Source: UBA1794 sp050946375 (GTDB lineage Bacteria > Bacteroidota > Bacteroidia > Bacteroidales > Bacteroidaceae). Taken from it: a stretch of 64,000 nt of DNA. A program made the position numbers and the translations under genes. The notes under the pieces were generated by a model. The model ran no database searches. It had not been told where the DNA came from and saw only the letters and a list, made by a program, of their open reading frames with translations. Below are positions 45,101-53,191 of the stretch, one piece after another; positions within the stretch are counted from its first letter, which is position 1; every line of letters starts with the position of its first letter. The stretch is taken from NCBI GenBank assembly GCA_050946375.1, contig JBMNUT010000006.1, positions 62,001-126,000 on the forward strand. Reading direction: 5' to 3'.

Positions 45101-48100
45101 ACATCCGGGCTTACGACTTCACCGTTCACCTTGAGCAAAGCCTGTGAAGTGACACGGAAATCCGTACTGATGGCGCACACATCGCCGTACCCAGTCAGCA
45201 AATCTGCAGCCTTTGCCTGGTCATCACCTGCCTCGCGCGGACTGATAAGCAGGACATAAGGATAGTTAGGCGTCAGCGTCGAGTAGAAATCGGCAATCAA
45301 TTCACGGTTATCCGCCTGCGCGGTACCCTGTCGGTAAAATACTCCGTTCGTATAGTCACCAGAGAAAGCCCAATTATTGTCATTAGCGTTATAAGACGCA
45401 TTATTGCCAAAGATTTCGTTGAATGCGATGGAAGCTATCTTGGCCCCGTCGCCACTTACTTCTCCGGCACCATTCACACGACCATAAATCGGTATCAGAT
45501 ATTGGTCCAAGTCTTCCAACTGGGTCACATCGTTATTTACGGCTTCCATGTCGCGTTCGAACTGCGAAAGGTTGAGGAAAGCAATGTCAATGTAACGCGT
45601 ATTATCCGAAGCCTCGTCGTCATCGATACCCAAGCGGGAAGCCAGACGGTTCCAGTCCAGCGCAATGTTCATCTTCGTAGCCTCGCCCACGCAAGTCGAC
45701 TCCAGCTGGGTCACCGTAGCCGAAGGCTGGGCTATGTAGATGCGTATGTTGTCCAGGCAGAAGTCACCGCCACCCGTCGAGGCGCAATAGTTCTCGATTT
45801 GCAGGACATACGATTCATATTCATCGTTCGTAGCCGCCGTTCCCTCATTGATAAATGAGAAATAAAGCTGCAGCCATTCCTGTTGGGTAATGTTACCACA
45901 ACCGGGAATATTCGGACTCAATCGGTCCGTACGGCGTATTTGCCCCGTATAGTGGCGGTAAAGCGGAGTCATGTTCCCGTCTGCGTCCACGCCCATAATC
46001 GTAAAGAGCATGGCGGCATCGTCACTACCAGCGTTCGCACTCTTCACCCATGCGGTTACAAACAGTTCGCTACCGGCACAAAGCGGTTCCGTAAAAGGAA
46101 TCTGCGCAATGATACCCGGACGGTCGGAAGCATCGATATACAGATGATAGGTATCGCCTTCATAGAGAGGTTGCGGTGTTACAACAGTACTTGTATCTGC
46201 ATCATATTCTTTATAGTTATCATAGCGCATCAAGCTATAGAAACCCCATTCGGCAAACTGATTTGTATTGTTGAACTCACCATTTGCGTGGGTCGAACCG
46301 TCGTAGAACGAATAAGAACTGCTTCCCCACTCCAACGGGAACGGATAATATCCGGCCTGGTAATTCCCACCTTCGGTAAATGCCTGCGACACATTTATAT
46401 CGTAGTCGAAGTCGAGCTTGGTCAAGAGCTTGAGTGCCGGATTGTTCTCCATATTCTCCGGCACACGGAAGGAATAATCCTTCCAAGGCACATTACTGTC
46501 TATCTTATCCGGCTCCTTTAGTTGTTCCAGCTGCGAATAAGTCAACAGACTGGCTTCGGCACGGAACGTCAACCGGTAGCGGGCTATATTATAAGTTGTG
46601 CCACCAGCCGTTTTTGTCACCAATATCGTAGCCGTCGAGACACCGTCACCGTCCTCATCATCCACGGTCTTCGTACCGTATGTAGCGTCTGAGTTCGGAT
46701 AAGCAAAGAATATTCGCCGGTTCTCTCCGCTGATGGTGGCAGAAAGTGCTCCTTCATACGCATCTCTATTACCTCTTTTGTTAGTGGTGGTCGAATTATT
46801 TATCCCAGCCGTCACCAAAGTTATGCCCGCTGCATTATCTTCAATACTAATATTCAAGGTATTCCCGTCATCATCGGCTGATACACCGGGTATTGCATAA
46901 GACTGGGCATCTTTGGAAAGCGAAATCAGTTCCGAAGTCTCACCGGAGATTCGGGTAAAAGGCATCGAAATCTCGTATTCTTCCAGATACAATGAATTCT
47001 CTCCATTTCCGCCTCCCTGATAGTTAGAATTGGTCAAGCGGCCATGGCCGTTCTTCCAGGTTTCCGTTTCATTAGCGCCTCCCCGGCCATCTACACCGAT
47101 CACATAAAATAATACCCGATGGCTTAACGTAGGTTCATAACAATTGTATTGCCCTTGATTAAAAAAAGAATGTTCGTTGTTGTGCCCCGGCTCATAACTT
47201 TCAGGATCATAAAAGTCTTTATAGGGAGACACATCAACTGCAACCAAATAGTAATTGTTATTGTCCTGACCGATTTCCCAATTGCTGAACTCATCATCGG
47301 TAGGATAATAAAACGTCATACTATAAAGGTTGCTATTTAAGGGACTACCCACATATCCATTAGACAACCGTGAACCGGTCTGCCCGGAAGTGGGGGTTAA
47401 CAAGTCATAGACTCCACCATTTCTATTTCCCGTTTGAAACAAACCATCCGTACGGAAATTATACCAGCGCTGATAAGCCGAGGCACTGACCGAAGAATTC
47501 ATCTTATCCGGTATGGAAAGCGTTATCGATTGGCCTTTGTGCATGTAAATCGTATCGATATAAGTATGTGTAGCCTGAATACTGTCGTTCGCACCCGTAG
47601 TAAAAGGCCCTGCAAAATACTTGCTATCATCAAATGTATCGAAACTTACCGATGTTCCACCTTTGGAGCGCATTGTGTGCCACTTAGCATAACGATGCAC
47701 GATTGTATAATCCAATCGATTACCGGAACCTTGGTAGAATTCAATTTCAGAAATGGCAATATACCTTCGGTTATAAGCAGTTGTCATGGAAAGACGGACT
47801 TGGGAGACACCGGACACATCAGCAAAATCAAAAGTCAGGCTTGTCTCCGAACGATCATAAGGAAATGTTTCAACAGTAATCCAACTATTATTTACTTGTG
47901 CCTCCAAAGTAATAGTCGCCGGACGAGTCTCTGTATCTGTTATTGTTGTAGGACATTTCACGGTCATTCGATTAAAATCGACAGTACGATTAAAAGATAT
48001 CGTCAAAGACGTTGAACCGGCTTTTCCTGTCTGCCAATAAGAATCGCCATTTCCATCTACTACATTCTGAATATTAGTCCTATTACTATTACCATCATTT

Positions 48101-48291
48101 GTGGAAGCAGTAGCATTGGAAATTTGAGTATAGTTTTCATAGAAACGATCACCTTTCACCTGCTGTGCGGCAGCATAAGACAGAGGCAGGGCAAGGAGCG
48201 CAAGCCCCAGCAGGCTGCGGAAGAGGGTCGCTCTTTTTCCCTTTTTGACCGAAAGGACTTGCCCGGAAAGCGGGCTATTGAAAAGTTTCAT
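42130..48291 (-). CDS. 2053-residue surface adhesin with type IX-like C-terminal domain (locus 2)
   Basis: The signal peptide is RSLLGLALLALPLSYAAAQQ after a basic N-terminus. Residues about 45-195 resemble a discoidin/F5-8 type C carbohydrate-binding fold (NVVDGNGDSYWQTGKAGSTS, VRLSMTTAYNRRYIAISEIE). The long middle is beta-rich and Thr/Ser/Asn-rich, with several 200-300 residue blocks. The last 80 residues (RVRVYDAAGALCYDSGALNE, GLAGGTYVVTVQADGATHSY, KVALK) match type IX secretion C-terminal domains. The gene is last in pilus locus 2 and has no frameshift. It starts 12 bp after a lipoprotein gene whose TAG stop is in the same frame. Surface adhesion is inferred. Confidence 0.78.
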   Translation of the reverse strand: MKLFNSPLSGQVLSVKKGKRATLFRSLLGLALLALPLSYAAAQQVKGDRFYENYTQISNATASTNDGNSNRTNIQNVVDGNGDSYWQTGKAGSTSLTISFNRTVDFNRMTVKCPTTITDTETRPATITLEAQVNNSWITVETFPYDRSETSLTFDFADVSGVSQVRLSMTTAYNRRYIAISEIEFYQGSGNRLDYTIVHRYAKWHTMRSKGGTSVSFDTFDDSKYFAGPFTTGANDSIQATHTYIDTIYMHKGQSITLSIPDKMNSSVSASAYQRWYNFRTDGLFQTGNRNGGVYDLLTPTSGQTGSRLSNGYVGSPLNSNLYSMTFYYPTDDEFSNWEIGQDNNNYYLVAVDVSPYKDFYDPESYEPGHNNEHSFFNQGQYNCYEPTLSHRVLFYVIGVDGRGGANETETWKNGHGRLTNSNYQGGGNGENSLYLEEYEISMPFTRISGETSELISLSKDAQSYAIPGVSADDDGNTLNISIEDNAAGITLVTAGINNSTTTNKRGNRDAYEGALSATISGENRRIFFAYPNSDATYGTKTVDDEDGDGVSTATILVTKTAGGTTYNIARYRLTFRAEASLLTYSQLEQLKEPDKIDSNVPWKDYSFRVPENMENNPALKLLTKLDFDYDINVSQAFTEGGNYQAGYYPFPLEWGSSSYSFYDGSTHANGEFNNTNQFAEWGFYSLMRYDNYKEYDADTSTVVTPQPLYEGDTYHLYIDASDRPGIIAQIPFTEPLCAGSELFVTAWVKSANAGSDDAAMLFTIMGVDADGNMTPLYRHYTGQIRRTDRLSPNIPGCGNITQQEWLQLYFSFINEGTAATNDEYESYVLQIENYCASTGGGDFCLDNIRIYIAQPSATVTQLESTCVGEATKMNIALDWNRLASRLGIDDDEASDNTRYIDIAFLNLSQFERDMEAVNNDVTQLEDLDQYLIPIYGRVNGAGEVSGDGAKIASIAFNEIFGNNASYNANDNNWAFSGDYTNGVFYRQGTAQADNRELIADFYSTLTPNYPYVLLISPREAGDDQAKAADLLTGYGDVCAISTDFRVTSQALLKVNGEVVSPDVTYCAGNIFNFSTQVQIPYTVGGDPNDHYFTVEHGVYFDWFFGTEDEYLEENSEYGNVSLRDALIAFREEYPDAETLSETETPAEGSFSEDMYNLIHHYLTVKAPDGSYNQPLVLHQENINITLLESGLYLIVQPIKTDLPPGEITLPDDDGTVVDEDLWATICWEYIPLMLETSDEAPELHAGFGTINYPNDAFNPNLRIGLKQIEAIKDGSNETLTIDLRGAKATSDEVEFLGIPRSNVDDDYNRIFLIGTNDPAYADKFGADFSQLDLPVGTIEYLRAYVPTGEGSSRDVGTMQITFDKDFEAKEGYYYNILVRFEEYTSGTEVTNSCMGQLTIRMDVVPEYLVWQGGATDNWSNDNNWRRADNEDLNYEASEYVSNDENYADDIANARESAYVPMLFSKVIMPANSVVELYPAGFMIGEEGADWGSQRPSHIGAPTQDIQYDLMVYEKTGSEEDAGELPNFSTQQFRVSLCDQIHFEPGAQMLNAQYLLYNTAWVDVKVPTLKWTNVGLPLSGVVAGDWYTQESGTDKERPYFREITDKGNSPYVYQRSWGPNVSIIETAGGTTTDVTLGRSEWSAAYNDASVPYTAGAGFSLKASEATYDGGNSLLFRFPKSNTSYTVQSGILNRDNAGKLASSELFTRNKDEYNGETIGTDKQSFGVDLQPSEDGQYFIVGNPFVTHLDVVKFLEANEDVLAQEYWTTGDNGDPVAGVLDEDATSWVSTTGEGSVLVAPHEAFYVKRANENETNNTVTFTAAMQSLNLQAEGGTSTTNGGLVLTAANAAGRSTALVSFSNRADDGYAEGEDVQLVDFGAGAYVPLVYSVAGQKAAAINRLAGAQMIPLGVYATDEEEAVTLSFNGVSNLAEASLYDAETRTETPLTEGYTMTLKGSSHGRYFLRATGDFTGLEELPDEREKEVSVYSPLPGELIVAAVGQTLERVRVYDAAGALCYDSGALNEEVCRTSGLAGGTYVVTVQADGATHSYKVALK

Positions 48292-48303
48292 ATTGTGCGT
48301 CTC

Positions 48304-49812
48304 CTATTTTTTCATGTATAACGTTAGAATTTCAGGCTGCAGCCAGCAAGGCGTCAGCAGACTGCGCGTCGACAAACTACGTGTCGCGGCCGTAGCGATA
48401 TTCTTCAGCTCGGCCAGCACGATGTTATAAGTACGCTCATACGTCGTATTATTATCCGTCCAAGTGACTTGCGCCTGCACGGTGAAAGACTTACCGATCA
48501 AGCGGTCGTCGCCACTGAACGAGCCTTTCACGGTCGTACCCACGTGGCTATCCGTACCACCGTCGAACTGAATGCCCCACGGACTGTTAGGTATGTTCCA
48601 AACGACATTGTCTACATTGACCGGGCCACTCTCTCCCGTTACCGTAGGTATGGAGAGTTGGAATTGACCGCCCTCGCAAAGACCGGTTACGGTATAGGTG
48701 TCCTCGTTCGTCTGGCTTACATTCAATTCCAAAGGATACTCGTCGATAGGCGATTTCCAACCCTTAACTTGCAGGCCCAGTTGCCAACCGGAGAGGGTAA
48801 GCGTCAGCGGGTAGATGCGGTTGCGGGGCAAATCATCCAGAGCTGTCGTGGCCGTGTATTCGGTCACGCCTGCGGCGGTATTGCCAGTGTGGAGCGTCAC
48901 GGTGAACGGCTTGTCGAGACGGGTTTCGTTCACGTAGACATCGCGAAACTCGATATCCCCAGCTTCGGTTGTACCGGCAATCCGCGCAATGTCACGGGAA
49001 AGCGTAGTCCACTCGCTTTGCCCCTCAGGCAGAGGTAGAGCGTCACTGATTTCATTCAAGCTATTCACCTCGTCAAAAAGTCCGACTACGGGTGCATAAC
49101 CGGAAAAGGTGACATAGGCATCGTCGCCCACGGTCTCCCCGCCTTCCTCCAAATCGAGCGTAATCTTCACACGGCTGACGAGGCGGTCGAGGCCGACCGA
49201 AAGAGTGGTAGTCGTTTCGGTAACCTCCAGGTTTTCCGCTTTCCCGCACATGGGAATAAAGACCTGGAGGCCGTTGTTGAAATCTTCGTCGGAGATTCTG
49301 ACTTTCGAGGCAGGATCGGGCAACTGAAGAGCTTTCAACGTCGCAATATAGGAAGCAATATTATCTCCTACCCCCAATGTGGACATTCGATTAAGTGTCT
49401 CGTTGTCCAATCCATCCCAGTTGGCAAATCCATAAAGGCTATATGTACCTACCTCCAACTCGACCGGTTCGGAAGTAGCTTCTTCGAGCATTCCTTCTTC
49501 GGCCAGGGGATCGTCCTCACCCGAATGATAGAACTTGTATCGCAAAATATTGTTCTGGTCGACAACAAGGACACAGAAGTGATTCATGTACTCATGATTG
49601 TAGGCATTCGCATCGCCGCCCACACGGACTACGTGTCCCGCGTCCACCCGTTCGGAGGTGACAGAGAGCTGCACCGTAGCCCGACCGTCAGTGAGAGAAG
49701 GATCGGGGAAAGAATCCTCGTCGGAATAGCACGAGGCAAGGATGAGGGTGCATGCTGCCAGAAACAGCGGATGCAGCCGGAAATTTCGTATAATAGTCTG
49801 TTTCATGTTCAT
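48304..49812 (-). CDS. Fimbrial tip-type lipoprotein (locus 2, distal)
   Basis: A 502-residue lipoprotein with lipobox LILASC, then YSDEDSFPD. It has two beta-rich halves (ATVQLSVTSERVDAGHVVRV, LDRLVSRVKITLDLEEGG) of the fimbrillin-like type seen in pilus tip or adapter proteins, and a C-terminal segment TFTVQ-like strand (QAQVTWTDNNTTYERTYNIV). It is the second of two lipoproteins between the anchor and the adhesin. It ends in TAG, after which the frame runs on through four codons into the next gene's ATG. Family assignment is approximate. Confidence 0.7.
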   Translation of the reverse strand: MNMKQTIIRNFRLHPLFLAACTLILASCYSDEDSFPDPSLTDGRATVQLSVTSERVDAGHVVRVGGDANAYNHEYMNHFCVLVVDQNNILRYKFYHSGEDDPLAEEGMLEEATSEPVELEVGTYSLYGFANWDGLDNETLNRMSTLGVGDNIASYIATLKALQLPDPASKVRISDEDFNNGLQVFIPMCGKAENLEVTETTTTLSVGLDRLVSRVKITLDLEEGGETVGDDAYVTFSGYAPVVGLFDEVNSLNEISDALPLPEGQSEWTTLSRDIARIAGTTEAGDIEFRDVYVNETRLDKPFTVTLHTGNTAAGVTEYTATTALDDLPRNRIYPLTLTLSGWQLGLQVKGWKSPIDEYPLELNVSQTNEDTYTVTGLCEGGQFQLSIPTVTGESGPVNVDNVVWNIPNSPWGIQFDGGTDSHVGTTVKGSFSGDDRLIGKSFTVQAQVTWTDNNTTYERTYNIVLAELKNIATAATRSLSTRSLLTPCWLQPEILTLYMKK

Positions 49813-49824
49813 TCCTCCTGAAGT

Positions 49825-51711
49825 TTACATAGGCAGTGTTTCCGGTTCCAAATACACCCACTTGTTTACAGAGACATGGACACGCAGTTGATAATCCGGG
49901 TCGGGCACGTCGCCACCCAATCCGGCCACGTCTTCTACGTAGAGCTTATAGATATTGTTGCGGACAATGCCGTACTCCATGACGCCGTGCGTTTTTGCAT
50001 CCACTCCGTCGTTCGCATCGTTTCCGTCGTTTGCGTGCTTGATGAAATAGGTGTAGTAACACTCCGAGTTGCGGTACGTACGGATTCCTTTTTCAGCCAG
50101 GGCGACTTGCGTAGTATTCGTCTCCTTGTCCTGGTCGAGCAGGATAGTCCCGTCCGTCTGGCGGACGTAGCCGTAAGTCTCTTCCATATAGACCGCCCAT
50201 GTCAGGCCGGAGGCTTGGAATGTTCCTTCCGCCTTGGTGACCTTGTCCTGAAGCCACGACTTGTAACCGAAGGGGTCGCCGGACGGGAGCCCGGCAGCTA
50301 CCGGGGCAGCGGCCTCCCAGTCGGCACACGCTTGGAGGCTGGCCTCGAACGAAGCATAGAAATCACTGCCCCACAATTGATTGCGAAGCTGTTCAAGACT
50401 GGAGTAGAGCCTGTCGTTGTAGCGGAAGAAAGTCTGGCCGGGAACATAACCGTCGAGGTTTTCCGGCTCGAAACGGGCTTTGAAAATAGCCGCGGTGGCG
50501 TAGTTCTCGAGGGGAGACTCGGCAAGGAGGGTATTCTCCATCGTATAACCGGCAATGCGGTAACCGTCCTTCCCCTCAAGGCCTTCAATGGCATGAGCCG
50601 ACCAATAGGCCTGGTTGTCGGCACACTGGGTCGGGAAATAATGCCCGGAAAGATACAGTCCCTCGGCATTGACCCGCGAAGCCATATCCCCTCCGAGCTT
50701 AAAAGACTCTTGCCCTAAATCTGCGTTACCCACAGTCTTATCCAACGTCCAGGGGTCCAGTACATAGTTTGTGGCCGCTCCCATCGTCGTCGCTGTCTCA
50801 TCTTCAAAGAAGAAGGCACCGGCATTGAGATCCGTCCCTTGCGTCACACGCTTGAAGAGGTATTCGCCACGGGAGAGGTTGTTTGCCAGAGCAAGCCCGG
50901 TAATGGTAATGGTACCATACAGAGGATCCTCTTCCTCCGCATCGCTCGTGGTATATTCTGTATCCACCTTATAGTCCACACGGGCGGCCAGACGCTCCAC
51001 ATCGATCCGGACCGGATGCTCGGCAGCCTCTTCCTGGGACTTGTTATATTCGTCGGTAATGTCTACCTCTACTTCATCGGTGGAGGTCATGACAAAATGG
51101 GAATAAGGCATTTCGTCGCCACTCCAGGCTTGGGACGTATAACGGTCCTGTATGTTGAAGATACGCGGGTTAGTGCCCAGATTATCCATATCCGTGGCAT
51201 TGGCCACAAGGAGGACCTTATAACTCCCCGGCTCGAGGCCGTCCACATCTACGGCATCGGTGAAATAAACGACTCCCGTTTCGCTCTCATCGCGGTGTAT
51301 CTGCTCACTGCTGAAACGGGCAATTCCGGAAAAACCTGCTGTCTGGTTGGCTGTGGGAAGCGATATCGACGCAGGATAGAAAAATGCGATAATGGAAGAA
51401 ATTTCGTTTTCTTCCTGCCGTCCTTCTTCGCGGCCGTCGCCTTCTTCGCCGCCGGTGGGGTTGTCGCGTTTCACCGCGGGGGTGGCGGAGGGAGTGGCGA
51501 TGCGCAGGCTGACATAGGAGGGGACGCGGGAGGCGGCGCCTCCGGACCCGGCACCGGAGAGGGCGTCGAGCTCGTCGGAGCTGCAGGCCGTGCCCCAGAA
51601 GGCGGCGGCGGAGAGGGCTAAAAGCCCCAGCGCTTTCCGCAAAAAACGCGGCCGCTTCCCGCCGGTGGCGGCGGGACTGTGGGGAACGGGATTATTATGG
51701 GTTTGCATCAT
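49825..51711 (-). CDS. Mfa-type fimbrillin-like lipoprotein (locus 2, proximal tip subunit)
   Basis: A 628-residue lipoprotein with lipobox WGTAC, then SSDELDAL. The N-terminal strand region ends in a PAVKRDNPTGG site that could be a Lys/Arg processing site, followed by an acidic linker and ISSIIAFFYPASISLPT. The C-terminal domain closes with QLRVHVSVNKWVYLEPETLP, the same type of ending as in shaft fimbrillins. Size and layout fit an Mfa3/Mfa4-like accessory subunit. It follows the anchor gene by 30 bp. Confidence 0.75.
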   Translation of the reverse strand: MMQTHNNPVPHSPAATGGKRPRFLRKALGLLALSAAAFWGTACSSDELDALSGAGSGGAASRVPSYVSLRIATPSATPAVKRDNPTGGEEGDGREEGRQEENEISSIIAFFYPASISLPTANQTAGFSGIARFSSEQIHRDESETGVVYFTDAVDVDGLEPGSYKVLLVANATDMDNLGTNPRIFNIQDRYTSQAWSGDEMPYSHFVMTSTDEVEVDITDEYNKSQEEAAEHPVRIDVERLAARVDYKVDTEYTTSDAEEEDPLYGTITITGLALANNLSRGEYLFKRVTQGTDLNAGAFFFEDETATTMGAATNYVLDPWTLDKTVGNADLGQESFKLGGDMASRVNAEGLYLSGHYFPTQCADNQAYWSAHAIEGLEGKDGYRIAGYTMENTLLAESPLENYATAAIFKARFEPENLDGYVPGQTFFRYNDRLYSSLEQLRNQLWGSDFYASFEASLQACADWEAAAPVAAGLPSGDPFGYKSWLQDKVTKAEGTFQASGLTWAVYMEETYGYVRQTDGTILLDQDKETNTTQVALAEKGIRTYRNSECYYTYFIKHANDGNDANDGVDAKTHGVMEYGIVRNNIYKLYVEDVAGLGGDVPDPDYQLRVHVSVNKWVYLEPETLPM

Positions 51712-51741
51712 GTGGTTATGCTCCTTTTAAACGGGTGGGTA

Positions 51742-52845
51742 TTATAGGTCTTCGAACTGTACGCGCACGCTCCAGTTGAGTACGCTGATGCGGATGTAGA
51801 CGTAGCTGAGTTGTCCGTCGAGGAGGTAGAAATCGAGGCTGTAGTCGTAACCGCGGTCGAGGAACTCCTACGGGGAGTAGTTATAGTAGTCTTCGCTGGT
51901 GCGCAGACGGGAGAGCATGTCGGGCAGGTTGACGCGGGCTACTTCCTTTCCGTCGCGGCGGTCGGTGATGGTGAGTATGCCGTCGTCGGCCGGGTCATCG
52001 TGGTAGATGATGCGCGAGGTCATGAAGTCGGCATGGCCGGTGCGGCCGTAGAGGCCGGTGTCGTTGCCGTCACGATCGATCCAGGTGGTGCGGTCCTGCG
52101 TGTTCCACGTGGCATGGGGCGTATAGAGGAGGGTCTCCGTCTCGTCTACGGCGTTGTCCCAGAGGATGCGTGCGTTGCGGTCGACGATGCGCATGTCGTA
52201 GTTGGCGATGTCCATCAGCGTAGGATTGTCGAGCTCGCGGAGGCTTACGTTGATTTTCTTCGTGTCGCGCACGAGGGAAATGGTGTGGTAGGTGGGTTTG
52301 GTGTCGTAGACGGCTACGGCTTGCGTCTCGATTCCGTGCCAGAGGGTGTCGAGGGGCAGTCCGTCGTTGACTACCTCTGCGGGGTCGGAGGCTGTGCCGG
52401 TACCCTGATGGTCGAGGGTTACGGCGAGCTGCTCCATGCTTTCACCGCGCTGGGGTTCCTGGCGCACGAACTTGGCGCCGTCGCCGGTGAGCTGTTCGTC
52501 GTAGCTGATCTGTCCGGCCAGTACGATGAATTTGTAGCGCCCGGCGGGGAGGTTCATGTGCATGCGGTAGGTGGGCGACTTGAGGGGCGCGTAGCTGCCC
52601 GTGTTGCGCTCTTCCTGTTTGGTGACGTAACGGCCCTGCTCGTCGTAGACGTAGACGGTTACGGCTCCTACGTGGTCGTTGAACATGTCGGCGCGCTGCA
52701 GGTTGTAGTCATACTTGAAGTCCAAGTACAGGCCAATGGGGCAGTCGTCCAGATCGTCGTGCATCATGGAGCAGGAAGTGCCCATGACGGCTGCTGTCGC
52801 AATGCAGCAGAGGCGGAAAAGCCATTTGCTCAGAAGTTTTTTCAT
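51742..52845 (-). CDS. Mfa2/FimB-family anchor lipoprotein interrupted by an in-frame TAG (locus 2)
   Basis: The precursor starts at 52845 with lipobox VMGTSC, then SMMHDDLDDCPIGLYLDF, the classic anchor-family opening. The open frame stops at TAG 51868-51870, but conserved sequence continues in the same frame: EFLDRGYDYSLDFYLLDGQL and then VYIRISVLNWSVRVQFEDL to TAA at 51742. Family members commonly read QEYLDRxxxY here, so the TAG stands where Gln is expected (CAG to TAG). Uninterrupted, the protein is 367 residues; stopping at TAG gives 325 and loses the C-terminal strands. Whether it is broken or read through is discussed in the findings. Confidence 0.78.
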
Positions 52846-53130
52846 TGTATTGTATCTTTTCGTTTGTTTCTTCGTATATATGTTGTGGGTTCCGCGGGGG
52901 AACCTCGGGGTTTAACTCGTGGTTTGGGTGCCGTGCGCAGGGCTCGGCGTTCCGTCTCCCTTTGGGTTGTACCGGAGACGTCTGTACCTTCCGTGCGGGG
53001 GAAGCGCCGTATGTTTTAAAAACCGGCGGCACGGCCTGCGAGAGTCGGCCGCCGGAGGTTTGATTTGGTTAAAACAACGTTTATGAAACAGAAGCCACAG
53101 GAGCTTCACAGCTGCTGGACCCATTATTTA

Positions 53131-53164
53131 AGTTGCAGGGAATTCTCGAAACTTCCCTGCAACT
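53131..53164 (-). terminator. Intercistronic hairpin after the major fimbrillin gene (locus 2)
   Basis: AGTTGCAGGGAA and TTCCCTGCAACT form a perfect 12-bp stem with a 10-base loop, 28 bp past the fimbrillin stop; a second hairpin (CCGGGA/TTCCCGG) is at 53165-53181. No T-run follows. The remaining 52846-53130 spacer holds no gene. Position matches the hairpin after the locus 1 fimbrillin. Confidence 0.6.
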
Positions 53165-53191
53165 CCGGGATACCTTCCCGGGGGGTTCGCA

